Source: Methanobacterium sp.
Lineage (GTDB): Archaea > Methanobacteriota > Methanobacteria > Methanobacteriales > Methanobacteriaceae
Direction of reading: 5' to 3'
Assembly: GCF_016217785.1 (NCBI RefSeq)
Contig: NZ_JACRGA010000005.1
Coordinates: 1 to 64,000, forward strand
Length of the DNA stretch: 64,000 nt
Part shown: piece by piece, positions 25,852 through 35,537 of the stretch
How positions within the stretch are numbered: position 1 is the first letter of the stretch
Layout: every line of letters begins with the position of its first letter
Made by a program: the position numbers and the translations under genes
The notes under the pieces: model-generated
Seen by the model: only the letters and a program-made list of their open reading frames with translations
Databases searched by the model: none
Told to the model about the DNA's origin: nothing

Positions 25852-26517
25852 ATGGAGATAGCAATAATTGGTGGAACTGGTGGACAGGGTTTGGGAATAG
25901 CAATACGATTTGTACAAGCTGGAGAAGATGTTATAATCGGTTCAAGAACATTAGAAAAAGCTCAAGTAGCAGTAGATAAAGTTAAAGACCTTTTAGGGGA
26001 TGTAGAAAATCTGAAAGCTGCTGAAAATGCTGATGCTGCAGCAGAAGCAGAACTACTCGTTTTAACTGTGCCATTAGCAGCACAAAAATCAACTTTACTC
26101 TCAATCAAAGAAGGTGCACAGGGTAAAACATTATTGGACGCGACTGGACCTTTAGAATCAGCTATCGGAGGGTCCCCCATAACCTATCTGGATCTTTGGG
26201 ATGGTGCAGCAGCAGAAAGATCAGCAAAAATCCTGAAAGATGCCAATGTGATCTGTGCATTCAACAATATCAGTTCAGCGGCTCTAATGAATTTCACAGA
26301 ACCAATAGACTGTGACTGCCTAATTTCAGGGGATGACGTAGATTCTAAAGTAGTGGCCACAGAATTGATAGAAAAAATTCCCGGTGTAAACGTTATTGAC
26401 TGCGGACCACTGGAACGGGCTAAAATCATAGAAAAAATCACCCCGCTCCTAATTGGACTAAACATCCGAAACAAAACCCAATTCGGAGGAATAAGAATCA
26501 CAGGATTAGGCAAATAA
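25852..26517 (+). CDS. npdG: F420H2:NADP oxidoreductase
   Basis: 221 residues of the Fno/NpdG family, moving hydride between F420 and NADP. The N-terminal NADP motif GGTGGQGLG is followed by GSRTLEKA, with Ser-Arg for the 2'-phosphate. Later motifs are VPLAAQKSTLL, LLDATGPL, and NNISSAALMNF, with LIGLNIRNKTQFGGIRITG at the end. The ATG is set by the SD GGAGTG. It lies 55 bases after adh, behind a weak T-rich tract, and very likely shares its transcript; together they allow growth on alcohols. Confidence 0.95.
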   Translation: MEIAIIGGTGGQGLGIAIRFVQAGEDVIIGSRTLEKAQVAVDKVKDLLGDVENLKAAENADAAAEAELLVLTVPLAAQKSTLLSIKEGAQGKTLLDATGPLESAIGGSPITYLDLWDGAAAERSAKILKDANVICAFNNISSAALMNFTEPIDCDCLISGDDVDSKVVATELIEKIPGVNVIDCGPLERAKIIEKITPLLIGLNIRNKTQFGGIRITGLGK

Positions 26518-26548
26518 CCCCCTAGTTATTCAACTCATGGAGGTAACA

Positions 26549-26908
26549 ATGAAATTAGAAAACAAGGTGGTACTGGTTACGGGTGCAAGTTCAGGGATAC
26601 GGAATGAAATTGCCAAACTCATAGCAAAGGAAGGTGCATCTGTTGTTGTGGTCGCCAAGAGGAACGAAAACCTGGAAAATCTTGTCAAACAAATAGAAAC
26701 TAATGGGGGGCAAGCCATCACTGTTGAAGGAGATCTTAACCCCGAAGAAAAGATGCAAACTGCATTCAACGCTGCTTTAAGTAAGTTTGGGAAACTGGAT
26801 ATTGTCATTAACAGTGCAGGAATAGCAGATATAATTGCTCCAGTTGCGGATATGGGTGAAGGTATCTGGGAAGTTGATCTTAAAGTTGATTTAACCGGAG
26901 CCATTTAA
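26549..26908 (+). pseudogene. Truncated short-chain dehydrogenase
   Basis: Only the first 119 residues of an SDR remain, about half the family length of 250. The cofactor motif reads TGASSGIRN, where the third Gly of TGxxxGxG is replaced by Arg. The structural motif is NSAG instead of NNAG. The frame stops right after VDLTGAI, before the catalytic Ser and YxxxK. The SD (GGAGGTAAC) is still good. Loss of both the catalytic half and a cofactor Gly argues for decay. It was probably the third gene of the alcohol operon. Confidence 0.85.
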
Positions 26909-27241
26909 ACATTTATTAAAAAATTTAAAGACATATTATTCACTGGGTTGGAATACCTGTCCTTAAACAGGAACCCCAATGAATAGTCAAGTATTTCCAT
27001 TTTCGCCTCCGACGATGCCAAATATTCGGGCAGTTTATGACCACCGCTTAAACTTGGAATACTTCCATGGCTAAATATAAAATGATAGGGCATTTAAATC
27101 ATTCCCCGCTCAAATGTATCCCTTGATGCCCTATTAACTATTAAAATGTGTTTAAAGTTATATAAGGAATTTACGATATAAATTTACCTTAAAATTTACC
27201 AAATTTAACAGAATCATGGATTAAATGGTAGTGTGTGAAAA
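26909..27241. other. Gap after the SDR fragment, with an inverted repeat
   Basis: Sequence downstream of the SDR break shows no continuation of that gene in any forward frame. A 62-codon frame exists on the minus strand (27093-26905) but lacks a recognisable family. TAGGGCAT (27086-27093) and ATGCCCTA (27126-27133) form a perfect eight-base inverted repeat. A deletion or rearrangement probably joined unrelated DNA to the SDR near 26906. Confidence 0.4.
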
Positions 27242-28129
27242 ATGAACAAAACAGCGCTACAAGAAATCTTAAAAATAGAAAAAAATGAAATCACCTGGCC
27301 GAAATGCAATCCCAATGGATCAGTTAATTCCAATGGATTAGTAGATAATCCTCAAGATGATCCTGTGACTGTAGGGATCATAGGATGCGGGGCCATAGCC
27401 AGTATGATCACGGATTTTGCTTTAGAAGGCAAACTGGATGTTGATCTGAAATTCTTCTACGACCAGGATATAGAAAAGGCTGAGAACCTATCATCAAAAG
27501 TAGATGGGAAAACAGTCACTAATGTAAATGACATGGTAGATCATGTGGATATGGTGATTGAAGCTGCATCCCAGCAAGCAGTAGGGAAAATCGTTCCACC
27601 TATCCTCAAAAGGGGAAAAGATGTTATTATCATGAGTGTGGGTGCCTTAATAGATTTGGATCTTAAAAACCATTTGGAAAACATAGCATTGGAAAATAAA
27701 TCCAGAATATACACCCCCTCAGGGGCTATTGTGGGGTTGGATGGGATTAAAGCTGCTTCAATAGGTAATATCACCGAAGTGAACCTGGTAACAAGGAAAC
27801 CCCCGGAATCACTGGGAATTTCAACAGATAAAGAAACAGTGTTATACGAGGGCAAAGCCAGTGAGGCTGTGCGTAAATTTCCCATGAACATGAATGTAGC
27901 TGCTACTTTGAGTATTGCCTGCAACATGGAAACAAATGTGAAGATCATTGCGGACCCTGAAATCCAACACAACTGCCATGAGGTCCATGTGGTAGGGGAT
28001 TTTGGTGAACTTAGAACCACCACTCAGAACAGGAGATGTAATACAAATCCAAAAACAAGTGTTTTAGCTGCTTATTCGGCAATAAAACTACTTAAAAGTT
28101 TAAATGAAAATTCGAGGATAGGTACTTGA
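27242..28129 (+). CDS. nadX: L-aspartate dehydrogenase with N-terminal extension
   Basis: 295 residues. From residue 42 it is an archaeal aspartate dehydrogenase: Rossmann motif VGIIGCGAIAS, EAASQQAV, IIMSVGAL, YTPSGAIVGLDGIKAA, and NMNVAATLSIA. It makes iminoaspartate for NAD synthesis, or deaminates aspartate. The first 41 residues are an extension not usual in the family. They include an Asn/Gly/Ser segment coded by a slipped repeat (CCAATGGAT twice, 27309-27340). A start nearer the core cannot be excluded, but no Met or SD lies there. Confidence 0.85.
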   Translation: MNKTALQEILKIEKNEITWPKCNPNGSVNSNGLVDNPQDDPVTVGIIGCGAIASMITDFALEGKLDVDLKFFYDQDIEKAENLSSKVDGKTVTNVNDMVDHVDMVIEAASQQAVGKIVPPILKRGKDVIIMSVGALIDLDLKNHLENIALENKSRIYTPSGAIVGLDGIKAASIGNITEVNLVTRKPPESLGISTDKETVLYEGKASEAVRKFPMNMNVAATLSIACNMETNVKIIADPEIQHNCHEVHVVGDFGELRTTTQNRRCNTNPKTSVLAAYSAIKLLKSLNENSRIGT

Positions 28130-28219
28130 ATAGAGGATATTAAAGTAGCTTTTTTATCATGATTTACATTCTTTAATCTATTTCTTATTCTTAAATCCAA
28201 ACATTACTAAGTAAATTAT

Positions 28220-30919
28220 TTAGGATTCCACCAGAAAAGAAACACCCTCTTCTTTTTCGATCTTCATAATGTTATCAGCAGCATCTTCCAGGTCCGTATC
28301 ATGGGTAACAATGATCATCTGGGGTATAATGGACATCTTCTTGAGTAGATCGATAAGTTCCTGTCGGCGATAGACATCCAGGTGTATGGTGGGTTCATCC
28401 AGCATTATCATCTCTAAAGTGCCTCCGGAGAGTACCTGGGTTATTCCTAACCTTAATGCAAGGGCCACTGCTATTTTTTCCCCACCACTGATCATGTCCA
28501 GGCTGCTTTCACCACCGGGGCCGTAGATGGTTACATCGTAATCCTCATCCAACCTCACATCAGAGTATTCAAAGTTGAACTTTTCAAATAACTCCCTAGT
28601 CTTTTCCTCAATAAGAGGTCGGGACAGGTTCCTTAAATCTTTCTGAACACCATCTTTACTATAAATGTCCCTTATAACATTTAAAAGCTTTAAAAAGTCT
28701 TTAAGATTCTTTAATTCCTTTTTATATTTTTTAAGAGAATCTAATTTCGCTTCTATTTCCTGAAGAGAGAGTGATAGCTGATCAAGTTGTCCAACCAGCA
28801 ACTGCTTCTGGCCACCCAGCTCCATTAATTCCTCATTTTTCAAGTCCCACTCCTTTTTAACCCTTTCATGAGATTCTGGATTGTAATTTAATTCATTAAT
28901 CACTTTTTCCACTTTGTTCAATTCTTCAATAGTTTCCTGGATACGTCTTTGATTTTCATTAATCCGCTGAAGTAGTGAATCTTTCTGACTGACTTCCCCC
29001 AGTAAGTGCTGCTGTTTTTTACTCAATTGTTCGAGGTAAGCTATTTCTTCAGGGAGGTTTTCCACACTGTCTCCTGCAATTTCCATAAGAGCACTGATAT
29101 TTTTCTTCAAATCCCTTATTGGTACATTAATTTCCTCTAACTTTACCACTTGTTCTTTATAGTCGCCTAGGGACTCTAAAGAACCACGGGCAGTAAGATA
29201 TTTCTCATAATTTCCTTTGATGGCTGCCAGTTGAGATTTATTTCGTTGAATATCGTTTTCAATATTCTCCAGAATAACTATCTTCTTTTGAAGTTCCTGA
29301 AGACTGGAATTGATGTTATCAATTTCTTTTTGATTATCATTTGCTGAGTTCAGGTATTCCTTTAGGATTTCCAGATTTATACTCTGAATTTTGGATTGCT
29401 GGGAGTCTAAAGTCTTCTTCTTATCTTCAAATTCCTTTAATTTTTCCTTTAAATCCTCTGATCTTAAATTGTTATCCTTTATTTCAGATTGGTAATCAGT
29501 TATCAGTTTCTCCCTTATATGGGGGGTTATATCTGATTTACAGATGGGACACAGGTCTTTAACATGCTCCAGTTCATTGATAGGTTTTTCCAGATTCTCA
29601 TTTTTTACCTGTAAATTAGACAGCTCCCTTTTAATGTCCTGAATAGAATCAGAAGTTTCCCTGATCTGTGTCTCTAATTGCGGTTTAAACGTGGATAAGT
29701 GGTTTTCAAACTCTTCAGCAGAACCAAAACTAGTACCCAAAACCTGATTGGATTCTTCAAGAACATCCCTTATTTTTCCCAGGGATTCCTTCATTTTATC
29801 TTCAATTTTAGACTTTCTTACTGTGTACTGTTCAATAAGGACCCGACTTCCCTCAAACTGATCCTTAGCATACTGTAAATTATTAATTTCACTGTCTAAA
29901 AGAGAATAATCATTATAATACTGCTCATTTTCATTTAAAACATTTTCAAAATGTTTAATATCATTCAAAATTGTGCTTAACTTTTCTTTATCCTTTTGCA
30001 AAAGTTTTAATTCTTTACTTTTATCGGCAAGACTTTTCAAAACATCCAGTTTCTTTAACCTGGGGTTTAACCTGGCAATTTCCTCTTCTTTAAGGATAAT
30101 TTCACTTAATTGTTCGTCAAGATACTGTCCGGTTTTCTCAAGCTGATCCTGAAAATCCTTCTTGGATTTCAGGAGAGTGGTAGCATTTTCAAATTCCAAA
30201 CTTCGTTTATCCAGAATTTGCTTCTTTTCCCGGAGCAGATCAGACTCAATAATATTCTCCTCTATTTTAAGGTTAATATCTTTAATTTTCCGGGCTAATT
30301 CATCTTCTTTATTTTTTTTACTATTAAATTCACTTTCCAAGTCTTTAAGGGATTCGATTTTCCCTTCTAATCTTATTTTTTGTTCGTTGTATTTGTCCAG
30401 GATGATTTTCAAATTTTTCCAGGCTTTTTCAAGGGAATCAATACCCAAAAGTCTTCCAATCATCTGTTTTTTTTCAGATGATGTTTTTTCAATCAGGTCT
30501 GCTATTTCTCCCTGTCGGACGTAGACTGCATTGAGGAACAGATCTCCATCCATCTCCAGAAGGTTTTGAACTTCCAGTGTTACTTGTTTATCCCCTGAAA
30601 TCAGTGACTGGAATCTTTCGCCCTCTTTAATCTTCATAATGGCCTTGGAAGATGTTCTTGTCCGCTCCCTCAGTACCCGGTAGGTTCGGCCATTGGTGGT
30701 AAACTGGATCTCAACTGACATTCGCTTTTGGCCAATGGTTATAAGCTGTTCAATTCTTTTACTGGTGTATTGTTTAAAAAGTGCAAAACTCGCTGCTTCA
30801 AGGATACTGGACTTACCAGCACCATTTCCACCTATTATTATGGATATTCCTGTATCAAACTCGATATGGGTGTTCCTATGAGATTTAAAGTTATTAATGT
30901 GAAGATTTTCAATGATCAT
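28220..30919 (-). CDS. rad50: DNA double-strand break repair ATPase Rad50
   Basis: An SMC-like ATPase that clamps DNA and bridges ends with Mre11. 899 residues with Walker A GGNGAGKSS near 35, a long coiled coil with the zinc hook CPIC at residues 457-460, the signature motif MISGGEKIAVA and Walker B MIMLDEPTIHLD. The start (MIIENLH) follows the SD GAGGAT and overlaps the mre11 end by 11 bases; a longer frame reaching 30973 is not needed. It is the last gene of the nurA-herA-mre11-rad50 operon. Confidence 0.96.
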   Translation of the reverse strand: MIIENLHINNFKSHRNTHIEFDTGISIIIGGNGAGKSSILEAASFALFKQYTSKRIEQLITIGQKRMSVEIQFTTNGRTYRVLRERTRTSSKAIMKIKEGERFQSLISGDKQVTLEVQNLLEMDGDLFLNAVYVRQGEIADLIEKTSSEKKQMIGRLLGIDSLEKAWKNLKIILDKYNEQKIRLEGKIESLKDLESEFNSKKNKEDELARKIKDINLKIEENIIESDLLREKKQILDKRSLEFENATTLLKSKKDFQDQLEKTGQYLDEQLSEIILKEEEIARLNPRLKKLDVLKSLADKSKELKLLQKDKEKLSTILNDIKHFENVLNENEQYYNDYSLLDSEINNLQYAKDQFEGSRVLIEQYTVRKSKIEDKMKESLGKIRDVLEESNQVLGTSFGSAEEFENHLSTFKPQLETQIRETSDSIQDIKRELSNLQVKNENLEKPINELEHVKDLCPICKSDITPHIREKLITDYQSEIKDNNLRSEDLKEKLKEFEDKKKTLDSQQSKIQSINLEILKEYLNSANDNQKEIDNINSSLQELQKKIVILENIENDIQRNKSQLAAIKGNYEKYLTARGSLESLGDYKEQVVKLEEINVPIRDLKKNISALMEIAGDSVENLPEEIAYLEQLSKKQQHLLGEVSQKDSLLQRINENQRRIQETIEELNKVEKVINELNYNPESHERVKKEWDLKNEELMELGGQKQLLVGQLDQLSLSLQEIEAKLDSLKKYKKELKNLKDFLKLLNVIRDIYSKDGVQKDLRNLSRPLIEEKTRELFEKFNFEYSDVRLDEDYDVTIYGPGGESSLDMISGGEKIAVALALRLGITQVLSGGTLEMIMLDEPTIHLDVYRRQELIDLLKKMSIIPQMIIVTHDTDLEDAADNIMKIEKEEGVSFLVES

Positions 30920-32054
30920 ATAAATCCTCGTAGAAATTCCGGACCATGGTTTCAGCTGTCTTGAAATCCCCATCAGACAGTTCTTTTAAGAGCCCGGTTG
31001 CAAGCTCATTAACCTTTTCACTGTTAAAATCATTAAGATTATGTTCAATCATCTTTTTAATGTCCAGTGCTTCTTTCCCATTTTCAAAGGGATTATCCTC
31101 ATTGTTAACTGATGTTGGATGGTAGTTAGACCTCACCGCAAGACAGAAGTCAGATAATGACTGGTTCAAAGTTTCATACACTTCAGAACGATTGAGATCT
31201 CCCCCTTCCACTGTAACCATGAGTATGGGCTTCTTCTGGAGACTGCGGATGTACTGGTTAATCCGCGATAACTCTTCTTGAATCTTGCTGTAGAAGATGG
31301 TTTCCTTTATAAACTCCCGGGGAAGTTTGAGGTCAATATTTTCAATTTCAGGCATATCTCCACTGATATCCACCAGATAGAATCCTTTACCATTCTTTTT
31401 ATAACCTTCAACCTCGTTGGAGCGCCATATCTCAGTGGAACCAGGATAGGCCAGTTTACCCTCCCCAAAGTCATCAACCACTCTTTCATGAATATGGCCA
31501 AATGCACAGTAATTGAAGCTTTTAGGCACATCTCCAATTTTAAGCTCATATTCATAGGGTATGTAACGGTCTATACCCTGATGGAGTACCAGAATTCTTT
31601 TTTCATAATCCATGGATGACTTTTCAATACTCTCAAGTCGTTCAACTAATTGTTTTGAATGATATTTGGATGTGTAGGGTGCACCTCCTATGAAAACGTT
31701 CCCTTCCAGGTAAAAGGGGTTTTTGGGACTTATTAGTTTCAAACCGAAGTCTTTGTACAAAATTTGAGGTGGAAGTGCATTTTTACGCATTACAACATCA
31801 TGATTGCCGGCTATGGCATAAATTGGAATTTTTGATTCTTTTAACTTCAAAATACCTTGTTGTGCGGTGAGTAATGCTCTGGTGGGAGGTCGTGAATATT
31901 CAAACAGATCTCCGGAGTGAATGGCAAAATCAGGTCTTTCACTAACTATTTCATCAATGGCCTGGTTGAACACTTGGAAAAAATCATTTTCCCTCTCAGT
32001 AAGTCCGTACTGGCGGTAACCCATGTGTGTATCGGCTAGATGGGCAAACTGCAT
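30909..32054 (-). CDS. mre11: DNA double-strand break repair nuclease Mre11
   Basis: 381 residues. Phosphoesterase motifs give the two-manganese site: LADTHMGY, SGDLFE, AGNHDVV, VLHQGI and GHIHERV. The nuclease trims ends and cuts hairpins while bound to Rad50. The C-terminal helical part would hold the Rad50-binding helix-loop-helix. Its ATG overlaps the herA stop by one base (TAATG type), and rad50 starts inside its end, showing strict coupling. Confidence 0.96.
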   Translation of the reverse strand: MQFAHLADTHMGYRQYGLTERENDFFQVFNQAIDEIVSERPDFAIHSGDLFEYSRPPTRALLTAQQGILKLKESKIPIYAIAGNHDVVMRKNALPPQILYKDFGLKLISPKNPFYLEGNVFIGGAPYTSKYHSKQLVERLESIEKSSMDYEKRILVLHQGIDRYIPYEYELKIGDVPKSFNYCAFGHIHERVVDDFGEGKLAYPGSTEIWRSNEVEGYKKNGKGFYLVDISGDMPEIENIDLKLPREFIKETIFYSKIQEELSRINQYIRSLQKKPILMVTVEGGDLNRSEVYETLNQSLSDFCLAVRSNYHPTSVNNEDNPFENGKEALDIKKMIEHNLNDFNSEKVNELATGLLKELSDGDFKTAETMVRNFYEDLYDH

Positions 32055-33586
32055 CAGTAATCTCCTCCCAGATCCTCATATTCCCTTTTCTCTTCTTCAA
32101 GGATTTTTTCCTGATTTTTGTGGGATTTCGACCACTCATCTACAATGTTAAGGTCTCCCCCTGATACTTTACCCTTAAATTCATCTATCTTAACCAAAGT
32201 AGGGATGCGGGTCATTAAACCAAGCACTATGGCTTCACCAATATTCAATGATGGAAGCTGGGCTATTAAGTCATCACTCAAGCTTTCACTGGCGCGTTGC
32301 ACATGACTCTGGTCAGTGGGTTCCACCAGACGAAGAATTATCATGTTATTGGCCTGTGACAGGGCATCAGAGTCCAGTGACTTGGGACTTTGACTCACCA
32401 GGCAGAGCCCCACTGAAAACTTACGCCCTTCCCGGGCTATTCTACTTATCCACAGTTTAGATTCAGTTTTCCTATTTTGAGGAGCTAGAATATGCGCTTC
32501 TTCCATGATCAGAAATATGGGGAACTCCAGGCCATCACCAGTTCTTAAAAACTCTTTCCGGCTGCTTAAGACGTTTCGGAGGATATGGCTAACCACCACA
32601 TCAGATGCGAACTCATCCACCGAGCCGAGGTTTAAAATATTTGCTTTTCCCACTTTCAGGCTGTCAATAGTGTCCTTTGCTTCCAGGCTGAGTATGTTCC
32701 CATATTTGTCCCGCATGTGGTCCAGTTTGTTTAAAACATCGGCTATAGATTTTTTATCTGCGGAATTGGTGGATTTAGCATCCGAATCCTCGGATTCGGC
32801 TAACCAACCTTCCAGTTTACTCTGGATCAGGCCAATGAAATCTTTTCCAGTGGGTGAGCCCTGCATGAGGCTTTTCCGTGCAGATTTATAGGCTTTTAAA
32901 AAGTACCTTTCCTGGACATAGGCATTGGGTGGTATGTTGGATAATTTTTTGATTTCACCAAATGATAGGTAGAGTGGGTTGATCTGGGGTCTCATTACAT
33001 TGACTTTATCCTTACCAAAATCAGTGTTCACGTACTCCGAGTGCATGTCAAATATCAGAACACTGCCGTTAACATTCAAAAGACCATCTACAATTACTGA
33101 AATGGTATTTGACTTTCCAGCACCTGTCATCGCTAGAACTGCTAGGTGTCTTGAAACCATTTTGTTAATGTCAACTTCTATACTCACTTCTTCCTGAGTT
33201 ATCAGATTTCCAAGCTTCAAACCGTATTTATCCACTTTGAATATCCTTTTCAGGACATCTGAATCAGCAACTTTTATCTCTGTTCCAGGGGGTGCTGGTG
33301 TTCGTGGAATGCGAAGGTCATCATCAATATCTCCCAGTATTTTAACTATCCCCTTCACATAGTGGTCGTCACCCTCTATGGCTTTGATTTTTTCAATGGT
33401 TAGGGGATCATATATTTGATCATTAATGGAAACACTGCCTCTTACCAGGGATTCGATCATCCCCAGGACGTTTTTACCATCGTATTTAAGGGAGACGTAT
33501 TCACCTACTCTGGGCATTTCTTTGGAGATGAAACTCACATCCACCAGTGATGTTTCTCCAATGCATCTTCCAATAATTTTTCTCAT
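32054..33586 (-). CDS. herA: HerA hexameric DNA translocase
   Basis: 510 residues. An FtsK-like bipolar ATPase that pushes DNA to the NurA nuclease during end resection. The N-terminal HAS barrel is followed by Walker A MTGAGKSNT near residue 155 and Walker B FLIMEEAHILAP near 365. Other motifs are SQSPKSLD and the arginine finger region (ISRIAREGRKF). The C-terminus is acidic (EEKREYEDLGGDY). It overlaps nurA by four bases and mre11 by one. Confidence 0.96.
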   Translation of the reverse strand: MRKIIGRCIGETSLVDVSFISKEMPRVGEYVSLKYDGKNVLGMIESLVRGSVSINDQIYDPLTIEKIKAIEGDDHYVKGIVKILGDIDDDLRIPRTPAPPGTEIKVADSDVLKRIFKVDKYGLKLGNLITQEEVSIEVDINKMVSRHLAVLAMTGAGKSNTISVIVDGLLNVNGSVLIFDMHSEYVNTDFGKDKVNVMRPQINPLYLSFGEIKKLSNIPPNAYVQERYFLKAYKSARKSLMQGSPTGKDFIGLIQSKLEGWLAESEDSDAKSTNSADKKSIADVLNKLDHMRDKYGNILSLEAKDTIDSLKVGKANILNLGSVDEFASDVVVSHILRNVLSSRKEFLRTGDGLEFPIFLIMEEAHILAPQNRKTESKLWISRIAREGRKFSVGLCLVSQSPKSLDSDALSQANNMIILRLVEPTDQSHVQRASESLSDDLIAQLPSLNIGEAIVLGLMTRIPTLVKIDEFKGKVSGGDLNIVDEWSKSHKNQEKILEEEKREYEDLGGDY

Positions 33587-34626
33587 AATTTTGGCCTCGC
33601 CTGTTTTTCTGAGAATCCTATCATGAGCGAAAGTCTTTCTAAATCCCCTTTCTTAATTACAACATCATTATGGGCCTTTTTTAAGAGAACGGGATATCCT
33701 TCTGCACTAATTTTTTGTACATGTTTCAAAATAGGTATTATATCTTTTTTATTAGCTTCATATGGAACTTCAATTTTTAAGAGGTTTTTATTATCTTCTA
33801 AACGAGCATAGAAAATAGTAAAAGTCAAATTTCTTAAATGTTCATTGCGAACTGGAAAATAATCTCTCTTATATTCTGAAACTTTAACATGTTTAGGTAC
33901 TGAAAATCCTTGTTTTATAGTTTTTCTATCAAATATTGCAATATCCGGAAATTTTGATTTAGGAAAATAATCATTACTAGTTGAAGTTTTTGATATGGCG
34001 ACAATTTTTTTCTTTTTGAGGAAATTACTAACTACCATTATGTTTTCTAAGTTTTCTAAGTATATCATTTCATTTTCACTTTCTAAATCATTAGAAAATT
34101 TAGATGATGATATTTCTACATCAGAACGTGTCAATTCTTTTTCAAGGGGCAGTGCATAGTTTTCTCTAATTTTTTCTTTTGCTTCGTTAGTAAGTTCTTT
34201 TTCAAGTGGGAATGGTCGGATAAGATTTCCAAGGAGGGAACCATCAAAGAGATATAAATCAACATCATATTCTTCAAATGATTTTAATGCATTTTTTATT
34301 TCAAATATTCCCATATAACTTCTTATACGGTCCTCAGCATGTTTGTGGTAATGCATAATGTCAATTTCAGAGCTTTCAACCTTCTGAAGGCCTTGTTTAT
34401 TATAGATTAAACTTTCTGCATCAATGGCATAAAAAATAGAGCTCAAAAGTTTATGTTTTTTTAAACTTCCATCTCCACCAGCGATTGTGATATCCTCAGA
34501 ACTTTCTTGGATAGGAAAATCATTCCAACAATTAGAGACATCTGCGTCGATGTTTTCGATTTCTTTTAATCGCTCATTAATCTCATTTTTCTTTTTTAGG
34601 GCCTTTTCATAGAGTAAATCCAGCAT
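33583..34626 (-). CDS. nurA: NurA 5'-3' nuclease
   Basis: 347 residues. Partner nuclease of HerA, RNase H-like fold. The catalytic aspartates are in GGDGSLKK near residue 55 and YLFDGSLLG near residue 130, and a later acidic/basic site is near AIFDRKTIKQG. The ATG is chosen over the TTG four codons upstream since the SD GAGGGATC fits it. It is the first gene of the operon; the divergent gene across 140 bases encodes a double winged-helix protein. Confidence 0.93.
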   Translation of the reverse strand: MLDLLYEKALKKKNEINERLKEIENIDADVSNCWNDFPIQESSEDITIAGGDGSLKKHKLLSSIFYAIDAESLIYNKQGLQKVESSEIDIMHYHKHAEDRIRSYMGIFEIKNALKSFEEYDVDLYLFDGSLLGNLIRPFPLEKELTNEAKEKIRENYALPLEKELTRSDVEISSSKFSNDLESENEMIYLENLENIMVVSNFLKKKKIVAISKTSTSNDYFPKSKFPDIAIFDRKTIKQGFSVPKHVKVSEYKRDYFPVRNEHLRNLTFTIFYARLEDNKNLLKIEVPYEANKKDIIPILKHVQKISAEGYPVLLKKAHNDVVIKKGDLERLSLMIGFSEKQARPKL

Positions 34627-34764
34627 GTGATCCCTCAAAATTGATATAAAAGTTATTTAATAAGTTTTTAGGATAAATAAGCAGATAAGAATAACCGAAC
34701 ATTATAAATATATTTCACTCACCTTGATTTAAACTTTATTTATTAATACAGCGGGAACCAATCT

Positions 34765-35448
34765 ATGACTATGAACATCCTCACACGCCAACAGAAAAGG
34801 GTCTTAAACGGCATCAAATACTTCAGCGCAGAATACCAGGGAGGAGTTCCCTACAACATCCTGAAACTGGACCTGGACACTTCTGAAGAAGACCTTAACC
34901 CCATTTTAGAACACCTGGAGAATGAAAATTACATATCACGTAGGGATGGGATGATCCTTCTGGAAAACAGGGAAAGTAATGGAAATAAGGCGAAAGGTGT
35001 CGATGTTCCTGAAGAAACACAATTAACGGAATCTCCAAAGGAAACAGTTGAAGCTAACATTCCTGATTTGCCTACTGATGATACAGAGGATGTAAATGAT
35101 ATTAATTCTTCTGTTGACACTGAGGATGTTAACGATACTAGCTCTGCTGCTGATCCGGAGGACGTTAACGATGCCGATGCTGGGGATGTGGGGGATACTG
35201 GGGAAACAGGGGAAGTTGAACCAAAGGAAGAGTTCTCTGAAGTTGAATTGAAATCTTTGGAAATAATTGAAAATCTGGTGGATGATTCTGGGAACCTTTC
35301 CCGTACGCTCCTGGAGGGCAACCTTCTCTACGGGGAGCTGGAGTTAAGCAGCATCCTCATGTACAACCTGATAACATCCCTTGAATATAGAGGAATTTTA
35401 AAGAAGTTTAAATTGACAGATGGGGAATATTATAAATTCACGCCCTGA
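34765..35448 (+). CDS. Two winged-helix-like domains joined by an acidic repeat linker
   Basis: I do not recognise a named family. Residues 1-70 look like a winged helix (TRQQKRVLNGIKYF...LEHLENENYISRRDGMILL). Residues 75-155 form a very acidic low-complexity linker, with three copies of an EDVND unit (TEDVNDINS, TEDVNDTSS, PEDVNDADA). Residues 160-227 form a second winged helix of the same kind (ELKSLEIIENLVDDSG...LITSLEYRGILKKF). Its length of 227 and layout suggest a DNA-binding or protein-tethering role. It is divergent from the nurA-herA-mre11-rad50 operon, so it might regulate or assist resection; that is inference from position only. Confidence 0.8.
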   Translation: MTMNILTRQQKRVLNGIKYFSAEYQGGVPYNILKLDLDTSEEDLNPILEHLENENYISRRDGMILLENRESNGNKAKGVDVPEETQLTESPKETVEANIPDLPTDDTEDVNDINSSVDTEDVNDTSSAADPEDVNDADAGDVGDTGETGEVEPKEEFSEVELKSLEIIENLVDDSGNLSRTLLEGNLLYGELELSSILMYNLITSLEYRGILKKFKLTDGEYYKFTP

Positions 35449-35537
35449 TTTTATTATAAGTAATATGACTCACAATTTCTTTTAGTTCCCTGTTTTCTTC
35501 TATTCATCTTCTATTAATTTTCAATTAGTTTCTATAA

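Noticed and set aside
26905..27093. 62-codon minus-strand frame next to the SDR fragment
   Set aside because: It has no convincing SD or family and overlaps the break region, so I describe it only as part of the gap.
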